This document shows positions 29,613 through 38,949 of a stretch of 41,704 nt of DNA, piece by piece. Under the pieces are notes generated by a model. It saw only the letters and a list, made by a program, of their open reading frames with translations. It was not told the origin of the DNA and searched no databases. Both the position numbers and the translations under genes were made by a program. Every line of letters begins with the position of its first letter. Positions within the stretch are counted from its first letter, which is position 1. The stretch covers positions 1 through 41,704 of the forward strand of contig JABIRI010000118.1 in the NCBI GenBank assembly GCA_018667915.1. The letters run 5' to 3'. This DNA is from Opitutaceae bacterium (GTDB lineage: Bacteria; Verrucomicrobiota; Verrucomicrobiia; Opitutales; Opitutaceae).

Positions 29613-30340
29613 CAGGCATCCCCTCCCGCTTGATTGATTTCGCGCAAATCCACCACCCTATCGAACCGCGCCCCGAGCTCACGATCGTGACTCACCATCA
29701 CGATACTGCTGCCCGTCGCGGCAACCGAGCGAAACAACAACTCCACAAATTCATCGCGCCGATCCACGTCGAGCGCCGAGGTCGGCTCATCCGCAATGAT
29801 CATTGCCGGTGCACCCAACAACGCTCGCGCCAAAGCCACGCGTTGTTGCTGACCCACACTGAGCTCCGTCACCGAACGATCACGCGCATCTGCCATCCCA
29901 AGTTCGCGCAGCAATTCGTCCGCCGCTCCATCGAGCGACATGTCTCCCGCTTCGGCCCGTGTGCGGCGTTGCGCCGAAAACCGCGCGGGCAAAGTCACGT
30001 TATCAATCACCGACAAATACGGCACCAAGTTAAACTGCTGGAAGATAAACCCTATCTGGTCCGCCCGCAGCGCATCCCGCTCCGCGCTGCCCAAGTTCGT
30101 CAATTCCTGCCCCAAAACCTGCAACGATCCTCCGCTCGGCACCAACACCCCCGCCAATAAATTCAGCAGGGTCGATTTGCCACAACCGCTCGGCCCATGG
30201 ATCAACAGAGACGCTCCCCGCGCCAATTCCAACTGCGACACATCCAACACCCACGGCGCTCCGGTCCCCCAACCAAACTGGAGGTCACGAATTGAGACGA
30301 TGTCATCCGAAGCGGCCATTGCGGCAAGATGAGCTGACAT
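29612..30340 (-). CDS. ABC transporter ATP-binding protein
   Basis: Walker A GPSGCGKSTLLNLLAG, signature LSVGQQQRVALARALL, Walker B MIIADEPTSALD; TGATG junction with permease. Confidence 0.95.
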   Translation of the reverse strand: MSAHLAAMAASDDIVSIRDLQFGWGTGAPWVLDVSQLELARGASLLIHGPSGCGKSTLLNLLAGVLVPSGGSLQVLGQELTNLGSAERDALRADQIGFIFQQFNLVPYLSVIDNVTLPARFSAQRRTRAEAGDMSLDGAADELLRELGMADARDRSVTELSVGQQQRVALARALLGAPAMIIADEPTSALDVDRRDEFVELLFRSVAATGSSIVMVSHDRELGARFDRVVDLREINQAGGDA

Positions 30341-30381
30341 CTGTTCGGTGCAACCACGTCGTCAAAGAACCACACATTTTA

Positions 30382-30423
30382 GATTCATTATGCGATTCAT
30401 TTTGAATCTATTCTTGATTCATT
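30382..30423 (+). promoter_or_regulatory. Operator-like GATTCATT repeat array upstream of vapB
   Basis: GATTCATT at 30382, 30394, 30416; inverted repeat GATTCA-TTT-TGAATC at 30394-30408; 25 bp before the vapB ATG. Confidence 0.6.
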
Positions 30424-30447
30424 CTTCATAATCTTCATCTTAATCGC

Positions 30448-30708
30448 ATGAAAACGATCACTTTGCGAAACATCGACGATGAGCTCAAGCAGGTGCTGGA
30501 AGAGCAGGCCGCGTATTCTTCCCAAAGCCTGAATACCGTCGTTTTGAACAAACTCCGAGAATCCTACGGTCTCAAAGAAGACACGAATAGACCTCCCCCC
30601 AACCGCGATCTGCTGCAATTGGCCGGCGGGTGGTCCGACGACGACGCGGAGTCATTCAACCAAGCCACCGCCGCCTTCGGGAAGATCGACCTGGAGATGT
30701 GGAAATGA
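30448..30708 (+). CDS. VapB/FitA-like RHH antitoxin
   Basis: MKTITLRNIDDELKQVLEEQAAYSSQSLNTVVLNKLRES: ribbon-helix-helix; ATGA overlap with the PIN-domain gene. Confidence 0.85.
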   Translation: MKTITLRNIDDELKQVLEEQAAYSSQSLNTVVLNKLRESYGLKEDTNRPPPNRDLLQLAGGWSDDDAESFNQATAAFGKIDLEMWK

Positions 30709-31103
30709 ACCGGCTCCTAATCGACACCAATATCTACGTCGCCTTCAAACGCGGCAATCCTGCAGTCGTCGAGCTCCTCGGACGGGCCGAGAAGATCGTA
30801 TTGTGCTCCGTCGTGATCGGCGAACTGTTGGCGGGATTTCGCAGCGGAAATCAAGCATCGAAAAACCGCCAACAACTCGAATCCTTTTCCGCCAATGCCC
30901 GCGTCGGCACATGTTCGCTTAATGCCAACACCGCCGAATTCTATGCGGCCGTCTTTACCCAGCTTAAGCAGAAGGGTCGCCCCATCCCAACCAACGACAT
31001 GTGGATCGCCGCATCGGCGATGCAAAACGGTCTAGCAATTTGCACCTTGGACGCCCACTTCGAATCCATCGACGGCATCCTCATCCGCCACCCGGTCTCA
31101 TGA
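30705..31103 (+). CDS. VapC-like PIN-domain ribonuclease toxin
   Basis: MNRLLIDTNIYVAFKRGNPAVVELL...SVVIGELLAGF...PTNDMWIAASAMQNGLAICTLDAHF: PIN acidic residues. ATG at 30705 preferred over the track start at 30630. Confidence 0.9.
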   Translation: MNRLLIDTNIYVAFKRGNPAVVELLGRAEKIVLCSVVIGELLAGFRSGNQASKNRQQLESFSANARVGTCSLNANTAEFYAAVFTQLKQKGRPIPTNDMWIAASAMQNGLAICTLDAHFESIDGILIRHPVS

Positions 31104-31127
31104 TCAACCTAGCCCAGCATCACCAGT

Positions 31128-31201
31128 GAGGCAGTTTCGCCGACGGAGTCCCGTAGGAGACGGAGATGGCGAAGCAAACCGGCCGACCCAATACCTGCCT
31201 C
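31128..31201. repeat. Nested inverted-repeat element
   Basis: GAGGCAG (31128-31134)...CTGCCTC (31195-31201) enclosing TTCGCC (31136-31141)...GGCGAA (31168-31173), with internal GACGGAG direct repeats. Confidence 0.5.
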
Positions 31202-31389
31202 TTAGATCTGCGTTAATCTGAGTAATCCACGGTTAAACAAACTCTCTGCCTCACAGCATTCGTGTGATTCGAGGTTAAGAAGAAATCTTACCCTGCAGCC
31301 GCATCCCAAGTCTCGCCATAGTTCCGTCCGGCGGAACGACGGCGGATCCCCCTTGCGAGTCGGGTAAAACCGGTAACATTCAACTCAAC

Positions 31390-32043
31390 ATGCGACGCGT
31401 CCTTCTTTGTCTCGGGTTACTCACCGCCACGCTTTCCGCGGAGCCCATCGAATTGCTCTGGCCCGACCTGCAAGGCGTGGTCGAGGAATTCGAAGATCCG
31501 TTTGTCGACCTCGATAGCGACCAACTCTTCCAACTCGGCATGGTCGCTCGCTTGCGCGGCAGCGCCGCCGCCACCGACAAACCCCTGCCGCCGGAAGACG
31601 CCGCCGTACTCGCCGATCGCACCCAGCAACTCGAAGACGCCGGCATCGACATCGACTACTTACTCGATCAACGCGCAAAGGTGACCGAGATGCGCCGCCA
31701 ACGCGCGATGAACACCCGCGAGGACTACGACGAAAAGACGATCCGCATGCCCGGTTATCTGCTGCCCCTCGATGTGACCGAAGGCGAAGTCATGGAATTC
31801 TTACTCGTGCCTTGGGTCGGTGCCTGTATCCACACCCCGCCACCTCCGCCCAACCAAATCGTTTATGTGAAACTCTCCGAACCCTGGAAAGTCCGCAGCC
31901 AATGGGAGCCCGTTTATGTCGAAGGTAAGATGCAGTCCGGCGACATCACCAAAGGCCTCTACCTCGTCGACGGCACCGCCGACATCCACATCGGCTACAC
32001 CCTCACCGCCGCCATCACGACCCCCTTCGACGACGAAGATTGA
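31390..32043 (+). CDS. DUF3299 domain-containing secreted protein
   Basis: Signal peptide; MPGYLLPLDVTEGEVMEFLLVPWVGACIHTPPPPPNQIVYVKL typical of DUF3299. Confidence 0.85.
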   Translation: MRRVLLCLGLLTATLSAEPIELLWPDLQGVVEEFEDPFVDLDSDQLFQLGMVARLRGSAAATDKPLPPEDAAVLADRTQQLEDAGIDIDYLLDQRAKVTEMRRQRAMNTREDYDEKTIRMPGYLLPLDVTEGEVMEFLLVPWVGACIHTPPPPPNQIVYVKLSEPWKVRSQWEPVYVEGKMQSGDITKGLYLVDGTADIHIGYTLTAAITTPFDDED

Positions 32044-32916
32044 CGCTAGAGCGAAAATCGTCACCGAACGAAATAAGCTGCCAGGCGGTTGCGAAACCTT
32101 GGGCTATCTCATCCTACTCACCGAAGCAGGCGGACATTCCACACCGACGAAGTTGGAACGAGCGTGAAGTAGACGATGAAGGGTCCGGGATACAATTCGA
32201 GCAAGACATTGCCATGACTACAAAAAGAGGGGATCACTACTACTAGAGATAGGCATGTTTGTGCGAGTTCACCCAGGAAAGAGAAAAGGGGTATATGGAA
32301 ATTCTCGCGCCTACGGTTTTTCCACTCCCCGGCTTGCATCGCAAGCTGCAGAAATTACCCCCCCGCGCGCGGTTCCGAGTGCCGAAGGTCTTTTCGGCTT
32401 TGGTGGTGTATTCCGCCACACTGTGGGAATGCGAAGGTTCTGGGCCCAGGATAGCATCCAAGCCCAACTACGGTTTGGATAGCTCTAGATCGACAGTCGG
32501 TCGCAATTGAAAAAATAGAATTAGGCAGGCACTGAAGTGAGGCCCCACCGGCCGGCGGGAACCACGCCACTGGTGCCCGTAACTAAATCAACGCCCTACC
32601 CACCCGGATTCGGACGAGCGACTTGCCCTACTACTCAAAGACGAGGACTGGCGCCTATCGGCACTTCGCAAATGGTGGAGTCGGAATAAAAATGATTGAT
32701 TCAGCTTACCATATCGAGAAATCAGCGATCAAAATCACTTTCGTGGAATTTTTCATTAATATCTTAATACAAACATTTAAGGTAATAAAATTCCGGCATA
32801 TTTGCTTTCCCGTCACAGCGTTCGGAGCCCCAATAAGACACAAAACAAAACCGTTATACCCACCGGAAACACCTTGGGACGATTGGGAAAGCGGCGGACA
32901 GGCGTCTTAAGCTAGT

Positions 32917-33975
32917 ATGGTCGCAGCAGTCCTTTCTCGGAGGGATTGTTCAATCGCCCCTTACCGCCCTTCCCCCTGTCACCCTTCCATTCTTTTGAGA
33001 ACTTTACCGCCCACTTCGATTAGATCCGCGCCGGTATGGCTGCTGATGTTGTGCTTGGTTACCGGCAATTTTACTGCGTTGTTGGGCGATTCAGTCGAAG
33101 TTCCACCCGACGACAATTCATTCAATTCCGGCTGGCTGTTTCGCATGGACGCCGGCGACACCGCGCCATTCCCTGAAACTCCCGATATCCATTGGCTGCC
33201 GATCACCCTCCCTCATATTCAATCCGTGAAACGGACGGAGTCCGCTTCTTCTTTCGCAAGCTATCGTCAGATTAATCCCGCCGGAGTTTCAGCGTGGTAT
33301 CGACGTCATGTCACGCTGCCAGATGTGCCGGAAGGCAAGATGATTTTTCTCACCGTTTGTGGTGGTGCGACGGGCATGCGGATCTGGGTAAACGGCCATA
33401 AATTCGACTCCGCTCCTGCGGAAAAAAACTGTATTGAATTCAACATTACTCAACGTTTCCGGGTCGGTCCAAACTTCGACAACGTGATCGCAATTGAACA
33501 TCAGGGATCGTCATCCGGGATCATTGCGTTTCCCGGGGAGTCTCCCACCGCAGGCATCTCCCTCAGTGTGCGCAATCGCGTCCATTTGATCGCGGAACAA
33601 TTGGAACTCGTTGGTCTCGGCATCGGTCAAGATAAGGCTCACATTCGTCTTCGCACTGCAGTCGCAAATCATCGAGAATCTCCCGCTGAGGTCATCGTGC
33701 AAAATAGATTGTTCAGCTCTCGGGGAGAATTGGTTGGAAAGTCGGAGCAAACGATTTCGGTCTCATCCGGGAATCTATCAGCGATTGCCGACGATATCTA
33801 TTTCCCCGTTGACGACATCAAAGCCACGGCTTCCGGCGGAGTTCACCGAGTTACCACTACCCTGTTGGAAGACTCCAGGCAACTCGATCAAATCGAGTCT
33901 ATTCGCGACGATGCTGGCTTCACCGAGATCCGCCGTTCGCATTTGGATCTGGGCAAAATCGCCTCAGCCAAATAG
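32917..33975 (+). CDS. GH2-like sugar-binding/Ig-like domain protein lacking a catalytic barrel (possible gene remnant; start uncertain)
   Basis: FNSGWLFRMDAGDTAPFPETPDIHWLPITLPHIQ...WYRRHVTLPDVPEGKMIFLTVCGGATGMRIWVNGHKF resembles the GH2 N-terminal jelly roll; ORF stops before any GH2 TIM-barrel. Confidence 0.65.
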   Translation: MVAAVLSRRDCSIAPYRPSPCHPSILLRTLPPTSIRSAPVWLLMLCLVTGNFTALLGDSVEVPPDDNSFNSGWLFRMDAGDTAPFPETPDIHWLPITLPHIQSVKRTESASSFASYRQINPAGVSAWYRRHVTLPDVPEGKMIFLTVCGGATGMRIWVNGHKFDSAPAEKNCIEFNITQRFRVGPNFDNVIAIEHQGSSSGIIAFPGESPTAGISLSVRNRVHLIAEQLELVGLGIGQDKAHIRLRTAVANHRESPAEVIVQNRLFSSRGELVGKSEQTISVSSGNLSAIADDIYFPVDDIKATASGGVHRVTTTLLEDSRQLDQIESIRDDAGFTEIRRSHLDLGKIASAK

Positions 33976-34010
33976 ACGCCCCGTTGCGGGAGATTCGGAT
34001 CTCGCCTGGC

Positions 34011-35198
34011 CTACTTCTGAAAAAAATCACGCAGAGAAACTTCGGCCTGGCCAGCCACGGGCTCGCCGGCATTCAGGGCGGGCTTAAACACGAGATCCTT
34101 AAGGGCTGCCTGAACCGTGGGAGGCAAAACACTCTTCGAGTCCCATCCCGTCACGCGTCCCATTTCATCCACCTCCACCACTACCGGGAAATCAAAATCA
34201 TGTGGGTCAGACGAAGCCAGCAACGCCGGAGGCGTCAGCGTCCAGATCGGCTCGGCCGGAATCGTTTTACCCCGGTGCATGGAAACCCGTTCCAACGCGA
34301 CGTATTCATGCAGTTCGGCACGGCTGAGAGGGAGCTGTTTGGGTGATACGTTGGATACGATTTCTCGACCGTTCTTGAAGACGTGAATATCGATCGTCTT
34401 GAGGTGAAACCCCTCAGGGAATCCTTCCTGGTAAAACTCTATTTCCCTCGGTTCGGATTCGATTTCTCCGATGTGATGAAAAAACACATTGTCCGTGTAG
34501 CCTTCGTCCGGCGAACTGGTGCGAGTGACAAAGGCCAGATAGGCATCGGTAATTTTTACCGGTGAGGCCAGCGTCGCCGAGATTTTCAACGCATTGGGCT
34601 CCACCTTGGCTTTGCCCGAAATACGATCGGCATAAAAGGTGCCATCCGCGATCTGCCCCGAACGCAGTTCATAACCTTGCAACGCCTGCTCAGCCACACG
34701 CACCTCCGGTTTCACTTCTCCGGGCGCCAATGTTTCCGACTGCGCGGAAGCCGTCTGGTGTGCGGCGTTCAATTGGGCCTCCAGCTGATCCACTTGCACG
34801 TCATTGTACATCCGCAGTTGGTTTTGCCGATTCATCCACTTCAAGGTCTCCCGGTCCATTCCCCGTTCGCGACTCGCCTTGAGATTGGTGATCGAAATCG
34901 GATTTCGGCCCAAACGGGGCGTATGATCATAGTCGATCGATTCCAAATCATGTTTGTAGATCTTTGGCACCCCTGCCTCCGCCACATGGGCGAAGCTATT
35001 CTCGTAGGCCGCCACCATCTTAAAATCTCCTCCGACCATAATTTTTACATCAATGCCCACAAACAGTCGATAATCTCGCGCCGGCGCCGACTGAGAATCA
35101 ACTACCTTTGGGGCGGTCCAACCGACCGAGACCAATCCGAAAGCAACACCACCAAAAACGGTGCGAATAATAGAGGGGGATCTGGTGGGTAAATTCAT
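34011..35198 (-). CDS. hypothetical protein with TonB C-terminal-like end
   Basis: 395 aa; C-term FPVVVEVDEMGRVTGWDSKSVLPPTVQAALKDLVFKPALNAGEPVAGQAEVSLRDFF resembles the TonB-C domain. Confidence 0.7.
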   Translation of the reverse strand: MNLPTRSPSIIRTVFGGVAFGLVSVGWTAPKVVDSQSAPARDYRLFVGIDVKIMVGGDFKMVAAYENSFAHVAEAGVPKIYKHDLESIDYDHTPRLGRNPISITNLKASRERGMDRETLKWMNRQNQLRMYNDVQVDQLEAQLNAAHQTASAQSETLAPGEVKPEVRVAEQALQGYELRSGQIADGTFYADRISGKAKVEPNALKISATLASPVKITDAYLAFVTRTSSPDEGYTDNVFFHHIGEIESEPREIEFYQEGFPEGFHLKTIDIHVFKNGREIVSNVSPKQLPLSRAELHEYVALERVSMHRGKTIPAEPIWTLTPPALLASSDPHDFDFPVVVEVDEMGRVTGWDSKSVLPPTVQAALKDLVFKPALNAGEPVAGQAEVSLRDFFQK

Positions 35199-35406
35199 CG
35201 GGATAAATGCAGGCGAAAACCGCTGTTGATACTACGCGCTCTCGCCTCCAAATCACGTGAAATCGCCCCAGAGAGACACTAGCCAAAGACTATGATACGA
35301 ACACGAAACCCCCAAGGCAGATATCACTGCTAATATCTGCTTTCCCCGTTCTGACAGCCCCTCACCCATCAGGCGGGCGCAATCCCAAACCCTCGCTTTT
35401 CTGCCC

Positions 35407-37473
35407 GTGCATTATTTCTCTCGCCGACGTTTCCATCGCGCCGCTTCTTTTCTCGTCTGCGTCCTGATTTCAGTCGTCGGTGCCTCCAAATTGCCGGCCG
35501 CCGACTACTACGTGTCGCCCAACGGCGACGACAGCCAGTCGGGTGCAATTGACGCACCGTTTCGCACCTTGGCGCACGCCGCTCAGGTGCTGCAACCGGG
35601 CGATAGCTGCATCCTGCGGGCGGGAGTCTATGAAGAAATTTTGCGACCACAGAATTCCGGAGCAGCCGACCAACCCATCACCTATCGGGCTTATCCCGGG
35701 GAGGACGTTCTACTCTCCGCTATGCAAACGTTGAACGACTGGGAACTCGATTCCGGTTCCGTTTACAAAACCTCGGTCGATTGGGATCTGGAGCAAAAGA
35801 ACTTCGTGATGCACGGCGAAACCGCGCTCGACCTCGCGCGCTGGCCCAATAATTCCGACGGCGACGTCTGGACCCTCAACAGCCTACGCAACACCGGGGG
35901 CAGCAGCGAGGACGTGATCAACGATGCCTTCCTCGACTACGCCACCGGCATTCCTGATCATGACTGGTCGCAAGGCGGGTCGATTTTCTTTTATGGCGAT
36001 CGCCCCGGCTCCGGCTGGACCGCATGGAAAGCGTTCATCACCGGGAGCACGCCCACCCGGGTCACCTTCGAGCTGGATAAAAACCCGGCGTGGATTCGTA
36101 CCGCCCATCCACCCGCCGATGGAGGCGAGTTTTTTCTCGAAGGCATCCGCGAGGCCCTCGACCACGAAAACGAATGGTTCTTCGATTCCGCCACCCGTAC
36201 ACTTTATCTTCAGATCCCCGCTGGCATCCAGCCCGCCGATGGAGCTGTTGCGATGCGGCGGCGGGTCGAAGCCATCGATCTGCGTGACCGCAACCATGTC
36301 GAGATTCATGACCTTCGCGTTTTCGGCGGAGAGATCCTCATCTCGGGGTCTCACAACCGCCTTTATCGTGTCACTTCGCGCTACGGCAATCACTCCCGCG
36401 GCGTGGTGAATGGTTTTCACGCGGGCAGTCGCAGTGTGCATATCACGGGCTCCGATCACGTGATCGAAAAATGCGACATCGGATTTGGGGCCGGCACCGG
36501 TATCTGGGACTCGGGCACCAATACCCTAATCACCAACAACTATATCCACGATTTTAATACTCTGGGAGACTACGATGCCATTGTCATGGTGCGCGACGGC
36601 GGTGGAGGCACTCGTCTGACTCACAACACCATCACCCGCGGCGGTCGCGATGCCATCCAGATGGTAACGACCGATAACGAGGTCGCCTACAACGACGTCT
36701 CTTACAGCAACCTGATCGCCGATGATTGTGCCCTTTTCTACACCTTGGGCGGTCCTCGGCGAATCGAGATTCACCACAACTGGTTTCACGACGCCTACTC
36801 GCACGGCAGCAAATCCAAAGCCGCCGGCATCTATCTGGACAATGACGCCAATGGCTTCGATGTGCACCACAACGTGGTGTGGAACACCGAGTGGACCAGC
36901 GTCCAGATCAACTGGAACGGGACGGACATCAATATCTTCAACAATACCCTCTGGGAAAACTCCCAAGTCATGGGCGCATGGCACAAGGCGGGCACCGCCT
37001 TTTCCAATGTGAAGGTCTACAACAACCTCTCCGACAACGGCGCGTGGGAGCCTCAATCCGACAAACATAACAATCTGGTGCTCGCATCCGGCGATGCCTT
37101 TGTGGCTGCCGAGGCGGGAGATTTCCGGTTGTCAGCCGGTGCCTCGCCCATCGATGCCGGTCGGGAAATCGAGACGTTTACCGCCGGGTTCAAGGGCACC
37201 GCCCCCGACGTGGGTGCGTATGAACACGGCGGTCAACATCACCCAAATCCTGGCCACCACAGAATCTCAACTCGACTGCAAAAGTGGTTAAATATACGCC
37301 GATATCCTGTCCCATCGGAGTCAGGTCTGGTGTATCCGATTTGTGCCAGGTTTACGTGCGCTCAACCTTGCACAAAACCAGTCCCCCCGCCTTCGCGCCG
37401 ACCCGTTGGTGACGAGGGTTGCGTTGAGCCCGCTGGTCTCTTGAGCTCCGGGCATGTCGCTGACCAAAGCTGA
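35407..37473 (+). CDS. secreted right-handed parallel beta-helix repeat protein
   Basis: ADYYVSPNGDDSQSGAIDAPFRTLAHAAQVLQPGDSCILRAGVYEE; repeated NxxxNN beta-helix turns; TAPDVGAYEHGG end; extended non-canonical tail. Confidence 0.9.
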   Translation: MHYFSRRRFHRAASFLVCVLISVVGASKLPAADYYVSPNGDDSQSGAIDAPFRTLAHAAQVLQPGDSCILRAGVYEEILRPQNSGAADQPITYRAYPGEDVLLSAMQTLNDWELDSGSVYKTSVDWDLEQKNFVMHGETALDLARWPNNSDGDVWTLNSLRNTGGSSEDVINDAFLDYATGIPDHDWSQGGSIFFYGDRPGSGWTAWKAFITGSTPTRVTFELDKNPAWIRTAHPPADGGEFFLEGIREALDHENEWFFDSATRTLYLQIPAGIQPADGAVAMRRRVEAIDLRDRNHVEIHDLRVFGGEILISGSHNRLYRVTSRYGNHSRGVVNGFHAGSRSVHITGSDHVIEKCDIGFGAGTGIWDSGTNTLITNNYIHDFNTLGDYDAIVMVRDGGGGTRLTHNTITRGGRDAIQMVTTDNEVAYNDVSYSNLIADDCALFYTLGGPRRIEIHHNWFHDAYSHGSKSKAAGIYLDNDANGFDVHHNVVWNTEWTSVQINWNGTDINIFNNTLWENSQVMGAWHKAGTAFSNVKVYNNLSDNGAWEPQSDKHNNLVLASGDAFVAAEAGDFRLSAGASPIDAGREIETFTAGFKGTAPDVGAYEHGGQHHPNPGHHRISTRLQKWLNIRRYPVPSESGLVYPICARFTCAQPCTKPVPPPSRRPVGDEGCVEPAGLLSSGHVADQS

Positions 37474-38176
37474 GATCGCTCATTTGCGTGGGCTTCGCCT
37501 CAAGAAGAACCGCGAGGCTGCGCAGGCTTTCGTGGTCGAGGGGCCCAAGGTCGTCGCCGAACTCGTCGCCGCCGGGCATGCTTTCGAATCCATTTTTGCC
37601 ACCGCTGATTGGACTCAGTATGAGTCGGCTCCGACCGAGATCATCGCCGAATCCGCGATGGCAAAAATCAGTCATTTCCCCACGCCTTCCTGTGTTTTGG
37701 CGGTTGGGAAAATCGAGCGCAGCGAATTAACCCCCGGCGAAATCAACAACGGATTTACGCTCGCATTGGACGGCATCCAAGATCCCGGCAATGTGGGCAC
37801 CATGTTGCGCATCGCCGATTGGTTCGGATTCGACCGCGTGCTGCTTTCGCCGGATTGTGCAGATCTTTTTTCCCAAAAAGTCATCAACGCCAGTATGGGC
37901 TCTTTTGCGCGCATGCTTGTGGTCACCACCGACCTGAAAGCAGCACTGCAAGAGACCACGTCGCCGATTCTGGGCTGCGACCTCGAAGGCCAACCATTGC
38001 ACGATGTTTCACCCCCGGCCTCCGCCGTGGTGGTCCTCGGCAGTGAGGGTCAGGGCATCTCCTCCGCGATGGCTCAATTACTCACTCAAAGGGTAACGAT
38101 TCCCCGGCGGGGTGGCGCCGAATCCCTCAACGCCGCCGTCGCCGCCGGTATCGTGTGTGCCCATCTTCGATCCTGA
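37454..38176 (+). CDS. TrmH/SpoU-family RNA methyltransferase
   Basis: FTLALDGIQDPGNVGTMLRIADWFGFDRVLLSPDCADLFSQKVINASMGSFARM...VLGSEGQGIS...TIPRRGGAESLNAAVAAGI. Confidence 0.94.
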   Translation: MSLTKAEIAHLRGLRLKKNREAAQAFVVEGPKVVAELVAAGHAFESIFATADWTQYESAPTEIIAESAMAKISHFPTPSCVLAVGKIERSELTPGEINNGFTLALDGIQDPGNVGTMLRIADWFGFDRVLLSPDCADLFSQKVINASMGSFARMLVVTTDLKAALQETTSPILGCDLEGQPLHDVSPPASAVVVLGSEGQGISSAMAQLLTQRVTIPRRGGAESLNAAVAAGIVCAHLRS

Positions 38177-38192
38177 TAATTTAAAACTAACC

Positions 38193-38813
38193 ATGAGCGT
38201 TTTCTTTGACATCACCCGCCCCCTCCATCCCCAGATTCCGGTTTGGCCCGGAGACCGGGAACTCACCCTCGAGCATCCCAGCAAACTCGCCAACGGCGAC
38301 GCCGCCAATGTCGGTCATCTCCACCTGAGCCTGCACACCGGCACGCATGTCGATGCGCCTTTCCATTTCGTGGATGGAGCGGCGACGATCGATGAGATTC
38401 CCGTCGATGCCTATGTCGGGCGGGCGCAGGTCATCGATATGCGTGGCGAAGCGGCGATCACGATCGAGTTTCTCGCCGACCGACTTGAGCCCGGGATCAC
38501 GCGCGTATTGCTTCATACCGGTTGCTGGGGATCGCCCGATGCGTTTCCGCAAGTTTGGCCCTTGGCCGATGACGATGTGCCGCCGTGGCTGGCTCAACAG
38601 GGCGTGCGCTTGATCGGTTTGGATGCGCCTTCCGTGGATGAGATCACGAGCTCCCAGCTCCCTCGCCACCACCTGTTCAATGATGCCGGACTGTTGATCT
38701 TGGAGAACCTACTACTCGATGCCGTGCAACCCGGCGTCTACGAACTCATCGCACTGCCCCTACGGCTGCGGGGCGGTGACGGGTCACCCGTTCGAGCGGT
38801 CTTGCGCGGGTAA
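38193..38813 (+). CDS. cyclase family protein (arylformamidase/KynB-like)
   Basis: FFDITRPLHPQIPVWPGDRELTLE...LSLHTGTHVDAPFHFVDGAATIDEIPVDAYVGRAQVID...GLDAPSVDE. Confidence 0.9.
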   Translation: MSVFFDITRPLHPQIPVWPGDRELTLEHPSKLANGDAANVGHLHLSLHTGTHVDAPFHFVDGAATIDEIPVDAYVGRAQVIDMRGEAAITIEFLADRLEPGITRVLLHTGCWGSPDAFPQVWPLADDDVPPWLAQQGVRLIGLDAPSVDEITSSQLPRHHLFNDAGLLILENLLLDAVQPGVYELIALPLRLRGGDGSPVRAVLRG

Positions 38814-38845
38814 GGCAACCTCTTCGCCATCCCGTCACTCCCGCC

Positions 38846-38891
38846 CCTCGGCCCCCGAGGGGGCCACCAACCGGCTGGCCCGTATGTTGGT
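38846..38891. repeat. GC-rich palindrome and adjacent ACCAAC/GTTGGT inverted repeat in a convergent intergenic region
   Basis: GGCCCCC-GA-GGGGGCC (38850-38865) and ACCAAC (38866-38871)/GTTGGT (38886-38891). Confidence 0.55.
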
Positions 38892-38949
38892 GACCCCGGG
38901 GGATTTTCACGGTCCGTGACTCGACTCAAATCAACCGCGAAAATTCGTT

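Noticed and set aside
32623-32910. 95-aa ORF (MPYYSKTRTGAYRHFANGG...) as a real gene
   Set aside because: No domain, poor codon style, and an alternative frame over the same DNA looks more protein-like; kept only as part of the anomalous stretch.
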